64,000 bases of DNA from Sipunculus nudus (Eukaryota; Annelida; Sipuncula; Golfingiida; Sipunculidae): contig CM049314.1 in NCBI GenBank assembly GCA_026874595.1, forward strand, positions 57,770,300 through 57,834,299, written 5' to 3'. Positions 49,449-61,675 of this stretch are shown piece by piece (position 1 is the first letter of the stretch; every line of letters starts with the position of its first letter). The position numbers and the translations under genes are program-made. The notes beneath the pieces are model-generated. The model had not been told where the DNA came from and did not search any database. It saw only the letters and a list, made by a program, of their open reading frames with translations.

Positions 49449-49674
49449 ATCAGGTTTCTAAATGATATCTTCATTAACGTGGCTTTGACATTGAAACCGG
49501 GGTTGCCTGGTAACGAAAATGGCTCTTCTCTTGGCTGCTCTGAGCTTCACACCGAAATGATACGCCCGCGTTTACGGAACGTTTCATTTTAAAATATTCC
49601 TCTCATGGCCCGTGCAAACGGAGCTTTCCCTTAGCGACTGAACCTTTAGGCCTAAAAACATTAGTTACTCAAAT
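49449..49674 (+). pseudogene. LRR-Ig receptor pseudogene 3 (5' scrap), right unit
   Basis: Duplicate of 37310-37535 with the same lesions. Confidence 0.7.
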
Positions 49675-50483
49675 TATTAAAATATATATAAATAAACACA
49701 GAAAGGAGCAGAAGACTTACAATACAGCAAACTGAATAAGAGAAATAACTTGATTCCTCTGTCTGCTATGACGCATGATTGTATTTTGGAGTACAGGCAT
49801 AGATCAAAAACTTAAAGTATCGTACCATTTATGTTTTGTTTACACAGTATATGATACATGATGCATAAATATTTTTGACCCAGAGCATGACCTATAGTGC
49901 TTTTTGTTTCTGTATCCGGCTTGTGTTTCTGATTAAAAATTTTAATTTCAACATATTCGGTCAACTTTTGAGAATATTTTTCCTAAAACATTTAATAAAG
50001 AAATACCTCTTTAATATTTCGGGAGATTTTTTGGATCTGTTTTGTGAAGGTCATTTTAAGGCTTTGTCAAATCATTTGGAAATGCACCTGAATATAATAT
50101 ACTGTTTAATAATGTTTCTAATTGAGGTTGCAAGTAAAATAAACGGTTTTTAATTATCTCTTAAGACAAGCCATCTGGACCATGGGATTTTCCTTTGATC
50201 AAAGCATTTGTTACTTCTATTATAAAAAAAGGGAAAAATAATATAAACGGTGTGACTCAGGCCAGAGGTATTGTTATAAAACATGTGTCCTGTTTACTTA
50301 CCAGCTCGCCATAAGTACCATTGTGTCCGTCTGACCAATCATGTGAACAAGAGTAGTAAATGATGCCATGCAGATTGAAGTACCACTGATATAAACAAAC
50401 ACATTTGTCCTAAAGGAGCACTGTGAAGCTATATCAACTTCAATGCCAAAACGAGGTATCTCAATGTAAAGGAAGTACTTTTT

Positions 50484-52017
50484 ATGACCATTGGTGCATT
50501 TATAGCTGGGGCTTTTACGGAAGAACCTAGTTCTGGATTTCTCGGAAATGGCTTCTCTTTTAACTGTTTTCGGCTTGGATTAAGCAATCGTCTGTTCAGT
50601 AAGTTAAAAGCCTCTGTTTCTGACGATTTTTCCATGCGTAATCTTACAGTGCTGAATGTTTCAAATACAAATGTGTCCGTTCAGCAACTGTGTATATTGA
50701 ACTGTGCTTCAGATATTGAACCTTTGGACATGACTAATCATAATATTGGTAAAGACACAACTTTTGAATATTTCAAGAAATTAAAGTGGCTATTAATTAG
50801 CAACAACAGGATCTGCCAACTCAAGGGAAATTCACTTCGTGGATTAAAACATCTGCAAGGTCTGTATGTAGCGAACAACTGCCTGGAGACAATAAACTGT
50901 TCACATTTCCGTGATCTGCACACCCTGAGATATCTGATATTGCGCAAAAACTGGATCACTGAGTGTATTACCTTATGTAGTACCGGCTGGATGGACCAGC
51001 TTCTATATTTAGACTTGAGTTATAACCACCTTGTCCTTCCTTTGAATTAAGAGTGGTTTCCGAGACATATTTATCTTTTTCATAATCCTCTTTTCTGTGG
51101 CTGTAGAGTCCGATCTTTTGTGAAAGCATTAGGTAGGCATGTATCAGCGGCCTGCCAAAGTCCACAAGTCATGACTAATATCAAATCAGGTTTGTATTCT
51201 TATGAGTATGAAAATACATTAAGAGCCCAAATACCAGAAAGGTGTGATCCACCAGAATAAAAAGTTAGATAAGTGACAAAACTGGTATAACTCTCTCCTT
51301 GAGTGCACAATGCCATACGATTATTAAGGAATGATTAACAATGGGAAAAGTGTGGCATGTTTCGCTATCGGTGGACCGGGGATTGAGATAAACATGACGA
51401 CACCGGACAAGGAATCGATTATTCGCCATCCACGTTTTCCAGATGAGATGTTTTCAATTATCAAAATACTAGGGCATTATTAGGGTGAGTACATCTGTTC
51501 TGTGCGGAACCAGGTCAGCAGAGAAAGGGTTACCCGTAGGTCAACATTGGGAATCAAATATTCGAGCTCGTTTATCTCAAAGTTTAAAGAAGAAGTTAGT
51601 GGAGGGATGTTGAACGGCACCAAGAGTCTGCAGGAGATGCATGATACTTCTCGGTATCTTGTGTTTTAGAATCCTTGTGAATATTTTTTCTTGGAGAATA
51701 CTGTTATAAGATCATGCCGCAGAAAAGGAACAACAATGTGAATTTACTACGTCTAACCAATGTTTCACACATGAACACCCTACGAAGCAACCACATCCAA
51801 CAGCACCGGACACGAGAGCCTAATGAGGATAGTCAATATCAAGAGGTCGCAGGCGTCCTCGATCCACGTGATCAGTTCATTGAATACAATGTCGTTTACG
51901 AACCAGACAGCCCTCCGTGTTCAGCTGCTTCGTTACCTAAAAATGTTGACAGAGGCCACGCGCACTATTAGTATGCACAATGCTAGGCCACATGGAGTAT
52001 TAATATGTGGAAAGTAG
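50484..52017 (+). pseudogene. LRR-Ig receptor pseudogene 4 (near full length), right unit
   Basis: Duplicate of 38346-39879. The LRR ORF (50484-51050) has the same length and protein, and the same stop codons follow in the linker and Ig region. The tail ORF (51714-51971) differs by one residue near its start (QKRNN against QKRYN). Shared lesions show that the gene was dead before the 12 kb duplication. Confidence 0.88.
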
Positions 52018-55000
52018 ACGTGCGGAGAGGGTAATAAAGTACAGTTACATTGATTACATTACTGAAAAAAGGTACGTTAATACAGTTTAAATCAATAATT
52101 AAAAAAAAAAATAACTGCAGATTCCTAACCTTCCCATGTATTAAATTTAGAAAGAAATGCTTGCACGTGAAGATGGTCCTTCATGGTTGTAGAAATGAAT
52201 TGCTTTTTCATATAATCATTAACAGTGGTTCAAGGGGAACCTTTTTCGCTTCAACATACCTGTTAAATATAATTCATGGATTTGATGCTTGTATGTGTAT
52301 TCAGGTATGTTTTGGAATTTGATATGATGAAAAAAAAACGATTTAGGAGTAGTGAGTAAAACAACCGACTCTTTATATCTAATGAAAGTAGATAGTAGTC
52401 ATTTTTTAACAAGTTTTCTGGCCGACATTGTATGGGCGCAATTTTATGATCATCTAATGAGAAAACATGACCTTGAAGTGAAATGGTAGATGTGTAGATC
52501 AAAAGGCATGTAATTTCAACTGTGACATGTCAATTTATTATTTATTAACAAAGAATGCTCCTTAACCGCTGTTGCACAACATTGAAAAGGGTTTATGTTG
52601 GAGAAGGGATTTACCTCATATTATTAAATTAATGGTATTTATTAAAACGATCGTGTGACGATAGTATCAAGATCTGTTTTGAATTGGCGACACTTTGATT
52701 TCACAGGCGAAATAACATCACTTATACACGTTTCAACAGAAATTACATGAATAATAAATATATATTCGTTATATACAACCATCTAACATGTCCCAGGAAA
52801 GCAAGTGGACTAGACGTTTCAACGTCAATTAGTGATCTATTTGAGTCACCGGCCTAGCTTGTGATAGAAGACTCTAGGCTTCAAGGTTAAGGATTCAAGA
52901 CACCTTTACATTATAAACTCTAAGCACCAGAGGCGTTTATTATGTTACATGCGGAAACTAATATAACCCTGTTTTAGCCTTTTAGTATTTCAGTCGTTAT
53001 ATAATAAATCACATATTGATCCTGGTATTTGACAACAGGTGATTTATAATGTCTACATATATTGATTATTCCTTGGGCATGGTTTTTAAGTGACAATCAT
53101 GAACACTTGCTTATATGTTAAACGACGAATATTGTAAATTGTTGGAAAACAACAGCACATTTGAGGTTATAGCTTCCTGAGGTTATAGCTACTTACTTAA
53201 TAAGAAACTAACTTAATATGATAATATGCAACTGACAGGTCAGAAACATAATCACTCGGTCATGGTGTCTGATGGAGAAAGTAGACTCTGATACATTTGT
53301 CACATTAACGTAACAACAATGGTTTTGACAAACACTTGAAGTTTGGTCTCAAAGGTATAAGTCGACCTGTGGAAGATAAAAACGGATTACCGAGTATATT
53401 GTTTATACTATACACGCTTGATTGATGGTCTTATTGCATTTGAATTTTAAATAAATTAAAGGATTATTAGAAACTGTGGAAGTGGTTTTGTTAGCGGGGT
53501 TTTAATTTTCGGGCCTTTAGCGGGAGCTAGATTTGCGTTAAATTAGGACACGCGTTATTTTGATACCATCGTTCTGAGGATTGCAGCAGCGTTCTCGCCT
53601 GACCCACAGTCATGTGGCTCTGGTAATTCCTCCGTGCGGGGTCGCTTCAACCAAGATGTTACGGTTGTCATGTTGTCAATAGTGTCCACAGCTGAGATCA
53701 TCTCCCATTAAGAGTGATTTGTAAAAACAAATGTGAAACAAGTAGGCTTTTAAGACCTTTAAAACCCCCTTCCCATTGTTGTCAGCTCTGTGTGTTGTTC
53801 ACACATAGCTGGTTGCTTCTGGTTAGTTATCACAGTTGTTGGTGTTGAGCAATTCTACAAATAACCCAGATGTCAAACAACGTGGCTAAGTGCAGTACCA
53901 TTGCATCATCAAACGTGAGTAGTCTAGGTTAATTACGTGTTAGTTAAACCTTGATGTCACGATTTTCGATCAGTAGCCCGTGGAATGTACGCGGTCACCC
54001 GGAGGTTGTTAGATTGCGCAACAAACGGGTCTTTTATGAATATTTCAATTTAAATAATTAGATACAAAATGAATTATCTTACATACCGATGTGTGCGAAA
54101 ATTTGAACTGCGCTGATGCTGTAAATGAAAAAAAAGCCTAAAGGAAATTAAGAACGTTAAATATCCACCTACTTTGCTAACACACATTTTCAAAGCAGTG
54201 AGCTACGTCCAACCCTTCATTGCAAACACAAACCTTCAGCCTCGTAAACAGTTATTTCATGTGATTTAATGAACATAAACACTAATGATATTATTGGGAA
54301 CAACCCTTAACGCTGTCCTTTTTTTATAAAGTTATTAGATTCCAAATACACATCCCGAACTCGTACTCTCTCTTGTTACAGGCGCAGATTTATTTTGTTG
54401 GAAATGAAATCTTGCGAATATCTGTTCATACGGATTCGGATATGAAATCGGGTATAGTTTGGACTGTTTATTCGGATTAAGTTCCGGAGACCCGTTCAAG
54501 AGATGTATATCTTCTCGGTTTTGTACTGGTCCAGATTAAGTTGAGGCATAAATTCGGTCTGTGTATCCTGATTCAGATCTAGTTGTTGGATCATACAGGT
54601 ATATATGACGGGGTGTGACCATGATTTCATATTATGCATGACCGCAGGAGTTGCTTACAAATTCACATAATCCTTTCAGGCAATGTCATCATCTCTTTAA
54701 CGTTTTCTTCTTATCAGGCAGGTTTCATTGACCCTTAAACGTCGACCTCTGATCCTTTTGTTATAACTATATGAATGTCAAAGAGATAATTACGAATAAT
54801 GATCATTTGATCTTGATTTTTTTATACTAATTATTTGTGTTAGTTTCACCATTTTTAGTGGAGACAAAGGATGAGAAAAACACATCTATAAAAACTGCCG
54901 TTATATTCACAAAATGACTTGTTTAAACATGGCTGGATCATACTGTTTATAACCAGCAAATATAAAAAAAAAAACATATGCGCCATATGCAAGTGCATGC

Positions 55001-55083
55001 ATTCCAATTCGTGTGTTTGTGTGTTTGTTCACAAAATAACCGACGCAGTTATGAATGGAATCACATGAAATTGTCAGGGTTTA

Positions 55084-56099
55084 TCGGGAATGAGTCAGTT
55101 TGATGTGCAGGGGACGCGCAGCCCCTTTTTTACCTAAAAAATCGCGGAAAAAAACTCATAGTACACCAAGTATATAGAACAGTTACAATGTATGTCTTGC
55201 GTTATAATGAAGTGACCCCAGAATGCACGACGGTCTCGAAAGGTGAGCCCCTTCTATTCTAAATTCCTGTATATTTACAAACGAACGGTCACACATGCAC
55301 CAATGAACCCTATGGCTTTTTACGAGTAAGTGTAAAACCAAGATTTTCTAATTACAAACATTTTTGTATTTTAATATATGATACGCTTGTGAACGTAAAT
55401 ACATAATTTTTAAAACTTAAGTATAAATATGTACGGATATGGTCATAACATGTTCATATCTATGAGATATATGACCATGGCAAATGTATATTGGATATTT
55501 GTGATTACACTTCCGCATGTCAGTATTTTAAAATGTTGTAATTAAGACACACTTTGTATTTTGCGAAATAATTGCCTCATATGCTAATGATGAAAAGAAC
55601 GCCTTAACAAAAGAATTACCGATGACACACTCACAGGTATAACAAAATGGGAAGATAAAGTATAAAGAGACATGACTGTGATTTTTCACGTGTGTTATGC
55701 CTGTGTAAAAGCTCTACCTTTGGTTAGTTACCTGGTCTCTCACTGGAGGGCTCATCACTTATCTTTAAACAGCGAAAACATAAAGATAATAAAGAGATAA
55801 ATCAAAGAACTGAAAAAACCTTAACAGAACTAAAATCCGGATATGAACTGCTGTTGTAGAAAGAGTGTTATTATAAATGATAAGATACTATTTATCTCTC
55901 GTGTGCTTGGGAAATAGCTGGAAACGGAACCTATATGTGACACAAATATCCTAGTGGATATTAGAGCCTGTCTCCCTAGCGATGATATGATCGCTACAGA
56001 GCCCCTTGGTATGTTCATGTTTAGCATCTAACGCCTGTATCGAGAAACCGGGCTGTGTGATATTTGTACACTCTTTCTTTTAGTCCTTTGTCAATACAT

Positions 56100-56152
<53 letters not shown>

Positions 56153-57509
56153 TGTGTGTGTGTAAAAAAAAATAAAGTAGGAACATGTTACCTTTATTGA
56201 GAATCAAATTCTAGAAACGAAGGCTGCCGAGTACACCCGACCCACTAGTTGGTTTCTGGCCGCTGCCGAGTACACCCGACCCACTAGTTGGTTTCTGGCC
56301 TGCGGAACTTTGTACCTATATTATTTGCAGAATTAAAGTTAAGCACTGTGAATAAATTTAATGAAATTTAATGATTCACTCTATCGTTACCTTCTATTCC
56401 ATGATCACTATCAAATAAGAAGCAGCACACAATCATCCAGGCAAACATATATGCATTAATACGTTTATTGAGGTAAAGATTATTTTCTTTCTGGTCTGAC
56501 GAAGGTCTAACCAAGATTATTTACGTTTTTGAATATCCTTGATTGGTCTTAGGATGTATATTTTGATTAGAATTGTTTTCTGTCGGGCAATCTCTTTCTG
56601 GCCGCCAATTTAAAAGCAGATAAAAAAGCATCTGATAATGCAATATTTTTATCCAAAGATTAAAAAAAATTCCCATTAAGTCTGTTGATTAAGACTAGAC
56701 AATAAATCTGTTGTATTTTAATTATAAAGCTATGTGTGAATTTACTATGAAATGGTCACTATTTGGACCGGATAAAAGTGGTTTTAATACTTTAATGACC
56801 TTCATGCAAGAGTTCTCCCGGAGTGAGGAAGGTTTTAAAATATATTTTAACTTCAGGCGATGATCAGTCAAAAGTTACGATTTTTTGGTAGTCTAACAGT
56901 AATCCGGTAATTGCATTTAATATGAAAGATAGAATGCCCATATGTGCCATACAGTTTGTCCGTAACCTCAAGGGAGGCAAATCTGTCAACCTAACATTTG
57001 ACAAAACTGTCGACGTAAAAAATTCAATCGTATTCACTCCATATGGGACCAGCTATCAAAACCTGACTCCAACCCTGGAATCACATGAGTTTGGGATCGT
57101 TTCTGGAACATGATGACTATATAGCATGCCGAAAGTAATCAGCATTCCTACACAAGGGAATATGTTTCCTTAGGTAGCATTCAAGTTCATGACCCTCATA
57201 CTGCCCAGGTTCATGTTTAATTTGGAATCATTTACATTACCTCCATGGAAGAATAAACAATTACATGGATTTGATTTTAAAAGGAACTGATATCTCAGTA
57301 AATAAAAGCTCAGTTAATATTGTATTTGAAGCGTCTGAGCAAACTAAGTTAGCTATTATTTATACATTTTATCACAGATTCCAGGGTATTTCTACAATTA
57401 TGGCAGAAACAAGGGCAGAAAGGTATTTCTGACGCCCTTGCAACTCCAGGCAGAAATATAGCAGAAATGACAAAAACGGAAACTTGCAAACCCTGAGATG
57501 GCGATATAA
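55084..57509. other. Spacer with microsatellite, short tandem repeat and receptor-family flank
   Basis: A (TA)n(TG)n run lies at 56107-56163. A block near 56615-56680 (AAAGCAGATAAAAAAGCATC, ATCCAAAGATTAAAAAAAAT) matches 26655-26720, so this is again 3' flank of the receptor family, although no receptor coding sequence is left nearby. The open frame at 56922-57113 has no recognised domain. Confidence 0.6.
56223..56300. repeat. Perfect 39-bp tandem repeat, two units
   Basis: GCTGCCGAGTACACCCGACC...GTTTCTGGCC is present at 56223-56261 and again at 56262-56300 without a difference. Function unknown. Confidence 0.9.
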
Positions 57510-58470
57510 GATTCTTAAGATAAGATATAGTTTATTGCTATATAAATGTAATAAAATCATCACATACAATAGTATTTGGCTTGACTGGCTTGGTTAAACA
57601 AACACATTAAACAACAAATAATAAAATAAAATTGTGTATAGAAAAAAAAGACGTATGACTAAGAATGTTTGACTAGATTATTGTGCTGCAAGTGATATTT
57701 TTAATTCCCGAACGGCTGACGTGTTAGTGCTGGTTTGAGTTCTTTTGGAATTGCCTGATAGGTACCTATAGCAAACCCCCGATTTCATTTTTTTAAACAG
57801 ATAGTGCGCCGGATGTCTATAGTCTTCTATAATGTCGTTTGCTTTCTTCAACAATCGTGTTTGAAATAAGGAGTCAACTGTGGGTAAAGGAAGCCCAATG
57901 ATCATGTCAGCTGTTCTAACTACCAACGAAAGACGGTTCCTTTCCTCGACCGTGATACTGCCTCCCCATACAGTGAGTGACAACGTGAGGACTCCCTGAA
58001 TTACCGCCCGATAAAAAATTAATAAAATCGGTTGACTGAGCCTTTTAGGTTCCTTAGAAAGAATAAACATTGTTGTGCCTTCTTTACGCAGTAATTAACA
58101 TTTTCGGCCCACTTCAAATCAGAAGAAATAAAAATTCCTAAAAATTAAAACAGTCAACGATTTCAACCTCGGAGCCTTCAATTACTTATGGTAATATTTC
58201 AGTTTTCTTCCGTCTAAAATCAATTATCATCTCCTTGTTTTTCTTTACATTCAACCCCAGATTATTTTCAGAGCACCACGAAGTTAATGTTTTAATTTCA
58301 TTGTGGTAAACACTTTCGTTATGTCCCCGGATGAGCCAAGAAAATGTTGTGTCATCTGCAAATTTTACAATGAGGCAGTCATCAGAAGTAGAGACACAGT
58401 CATAGGTGAATAGAGAGTACAATTTTGGTGAAAGCACACAACCTTGGGGTGCCTCAGTGATATGGTCAAT
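57510..58470 (-). mobile_element. 5'-truncated non-LTR retrotransposon (LINE) fragment
   Basis: On the minus strand, reverse transcriptase text begins with PQGCVLSP (about 58450-58430) and the catalytic FADDT in IVKFADDTT (about 58375-58345), then NNLGLNVKKNKEMIIDFRRK. After a frame change it continues at 58140 with LGIFISSDLKWAENV and at 58070-57678 with FYRAVIQGVLTLSLTVWGG, NRLSLVVRTADMIIG and HPAHYLFKKMKSGVCYR. That ending is typical of CR1/L2/Rex-like LINEs. The first half of the element is missing, as usual for LINE insertions, and at least one frameshift shows that it is dead. The A/T-rich 3' region runs to about 57510. Confidence 0.85.
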
Positions 58471-58879
58471 GGTACAGATAAGAAAAGAGAATGCAATGTC
58501 TGGTTACGTTAAAAAGACACTAAATATGATAATATATGCCCGATAGAATAACTCTGTATTCATGGGCACTGGTAGTGATTATTTGAGGTGATTTGCAACA
58601 GTCCTAGAAGTTTGACATGTTAACACGGTAAGTGTGCCGATCCCTTGAGAATGCCGAGTCCCATGGAAACAGTTTATACCCTATTGGTTCTCGCTGAACT
58701 GAAGGCATATATATTGATGCATCACGCATTGCAATAACATTTTATCGCAACTAGAATTAAAATTTGCAAAATTACAAAAAAAAAAAAAAATAAAACAATG
58801 TTGATTGACTTTCTCTAAACGGCCACTCACTAACCACATAAATATTAAAATATAACCTATTAATAATATTTCATGAATG

Positions 58880-58915
<36 letters not shown>

Positions 58916-60936
58916 CATTGGTTTATCCTTTGATGACGGAAAACATGGTATTTTCAAATACGATATTGATCGTATCGTGGTTGGCTCAAAAGGTACATAT
59001 ATAACTAAATCCGTTTTATGCTGTCAACGCTGTACGGTGTACTTTGGTTTCTTTTACTGCCTTTTTATCCATCTGTGCGAACTATGTTGATTGTACAGCC
59101 TTGTCATTAGGGTCACTTTGCTGCGTAACTCATTCCAAGGATGCAGGAATGCACCATTTAATTTGGTTAAAATGGCCTTTTTATTTTTTTTCAGTGGTGG
59201 ATCCAGCTTTTCCGGTGCTCTGAGACGGAATGTTTAATCGAAGTGAGTTTGCTTTGTTCATCTGACATCATCTATGGTAGGTTTTAATGTAATCTGTGCA
59301 TTAAAAATGAAAGTGGGTCTTTCTATGGTATCTGAACAACGTTTTCCATTCTTCAAAAAGGGTCCATTGTTTTTCTTTTACAGCAAACACTTTGCAAGGA
59401 AGAGTTCATTGGTGTGTCTCCATTGTAATGTTTTCTCTTACAAGGGGGCAATCATTGTGGTGGCTTACACTTTACCTTGCGCTCTTGGCAACTGAGGGTC
59501 CACTGAAGGGGTTTCATTTTGCTGTGTCCTGATTACCCTGTTCAATATACTTTAAGTTTTTCTAATGATGATGGCAAACGGTTGATATTCCTAGTTAGTG
59601 TCACCTATGTTATTTAGACTTTCGATGTCGTCCACATAAACAAAAGGTATCAAAATCCTGCTCTGATACAACCTGAAACTTTGCTCACATCGTTTCGTGT
59701 ATGTACATGTACACTGCTTTGTCTGCAAAGATGATTTGCATAACTGGGCCTTTTTCGGGGCAATACGCTCAGACTTTTTAATTAAATAAACACTACATTT
59801 ATCAAATATTAAAAGCAGGTAGTACCAATCCTTAAGTTTTCTTTCTTTTTATTTTGTAGGTAAAGGACAATAGGTTGACCTTTGTTGATAACTGAGGGAT
59901 TATAAATAAAGACAACGAACAGCTGCAAGGACGAGTTTATTGTATTTTATCAGATTTCATGTATATGTAATACATATTCATGCACACATCCTGCATTCAA
60001 TATTCATTTTCAAACTGTGATTATTTTTACTTATCCCAAGTAGTGAACAATATGAAAATAAAGTCTATGAAGACACCCGAAAGAACAATGTTCATTTGAT
60101 TAGGCTTTTTCTCGCTGATTCACTCAGTCGAATATGCTTGACTTTCTCAGATAGCTTAAACACCCACCCAGGAGTACGTGTGGTGCCACCTAGTGGCATT
60201 GCCTAAAACTGTCTTTGTTCAGCTGTCCAAATGCGATGATCTCAAAGACAATTACGACGTTGATAATGGGAGGATTGTAATGGCTACGAACCTGAGAACA
60301 TTCGTTTTTATAGGTGAATGTAGCTTTAGCCTAAAAAAAACTTCCTTTGATGATGGTTGTTTGATTTGATTTGCTTTAATGCTGAAGGCACCCGAGATTA
60401 AACGAACTCCAAGGAGCTTGTGCACGGCGGCATGGTACACACAGCTAAGGAGCGAGCAGATGTTTGACACTAAGCAAATCAGTTTGAGATATACCGAGCA
60501 AAACCGATAAATTAATATCAAACAGCCTGTTGTAACAAAGTGGCTAATTTTACAGTTAGATACTGCGTGGAGAGATCAGGGGCGCATGGGTAATGGGTAG
60601 CCGCTTAATCAATTTAATGACCCCGCGGTCGAGCGAAAATATACAGCTTCGCAACGTGTGAATGATCAACCGTAAAATAAAGTCACACGATGTTTATCGC
60701 TTCATTTTGCTGTGTTTAACTTAGGAGCACATCACTACGTGACATGAGCACGGACACGCATTAAGGTAACAACTGGGAATTGCATAATCCTTTGTGATCC
60801 AGTCCCAGACACAACAACAGTACAGGTGGTCTTTGATAATGCCCGGGGCGAGTGATCAGTTTCCGCCGAAGGGGCGTATCGTGTCCGCATTTGTCAGGTT
60901 CATTTACTCTTAGAATGTTGGTTTTAGTGTAAATCT
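58471..60936. other. Spacer upstream of the long-tailed receptor gene
   Basis: No gene is recognised. A TA microsatellite lies at 58880-58915 and an A run near 58769-58786. The block 58600-58700 (GTGTGCCGATCCC, CAGTTTATACCC) is paralogous to 27180-27240 and 30345-30400. The block 59030-59160 (CTGCGTAACTCATTCCAAG) is paralogous to 23150-23170 and 33577-33600. Thus this is receptor-family flank. Confidence 0.6.
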
Positions 60937-61075
60937 GCTGTCCGTTGTCCGCAGTAGTGAGGTGTCCGCCTTACAGAGGCTCTGCTTATACATAACATAT
61001 AGGTAATTTTGAAGAGACTTTACTATCTTGTCCGTTATAGCCAGTTGTCCGCCTTAGTGAGGTGTCCGTTAGACC
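60937..61075. repeat. Two diverged units of a TGTCCG-rich repeat
   Basis: Units near 60937-60981 and 61030-61075 share TGTCCGTT, TGTCCGC and TAGTGAGGTGTCCG. A further lone GTGTCCGC lies at about 60881. The patch is GC-richer than its surroundings. Confidence 0.7.
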
Positions 61076-61468
61076 AGATATGAGTCAAGTAAAATAGTGG
61101 TCAATTAATTCATATCAGAAGATAATGCGAATAAAATACTTTCCTCTACACTTGAAGAGTACACCCAACCATCGTTAAATGATATATATATTGTCTTGTG
61201 ATATTCAACAGGAAATTATAATCGGTATGTATAAAAATTACTTGTGCCATCTGCATGTGAATGGTGTAAAATGGTTATTCAAAGCCATTATCCGCTGGTG
61301 GTGTTATTATTTATATAACATTATTACTCTGAATTCACGGGGTTATAGTGGTTATTTAATCAAGAGCCTCTAAACAGTTGTGAGAGGTATGGTTATTTAA
61401 CGGTTTTGCACACCGTGGGTTAAGGTCTTCTCGCCAAAGCTTTAATGAGCGACAAATTCATACAAATT

Positions 61469-61500
61469 TATAAGGTTTGCATGGCATAAAACCAGTCAGT
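61469..61500 (+). promoter_or_regulatory. TATA-initiator core promoter of the long-tailed receptor gene
   Basis: TATAAGG at 61469 lies 27 bases upstream of TCAGT at 61496, in the shared context ATAAAACCAGTCAGTA. The predicted leader to the ATG at 61676 is about 180 bases. The upstream CACACCGTGGGTTAAGGTC (61409) and downstream ATTACCATTG (61534) match the other members. Confidence 0.7.
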
Positions 61501-61675
61501 AGTGAGACCTCTTTACTTACTTTTTTAGTATTATTACCATTGATTTTACGTCATTTCAAAAGAGAAATTCCTGCAGAAAAAAAAGAAATGTTCTGCAGAT
61601 GGACGAAATAATGAAACAATAAAACATCGACTTTTCAAAGGGCAACACGGATTGATACTAACGCTTTTGATAAAA

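Larger units (their letters stand above)
42947..55083. repeat. 12.14 kb tandem duplication, right unit
   Basis: This is the second copy of 30804-42946, shifted by 12138-12143 bases. It begins directly after GTCAGGGTTTA and ends with the same GTCAGGGTTTA at 55083, after which unique sequence (TCGGGAATGAG) follows. Gene-free stretches are as in the left unit. Divergence appears to be near 0.2 percent by eye. Confidence 0.95.

Noticed and set aside
56922-57113. A small secreted protein gene
   Set aside because: No signal peptide, no cysteine pattern, no conserved counterpart in the paralogous flanks.
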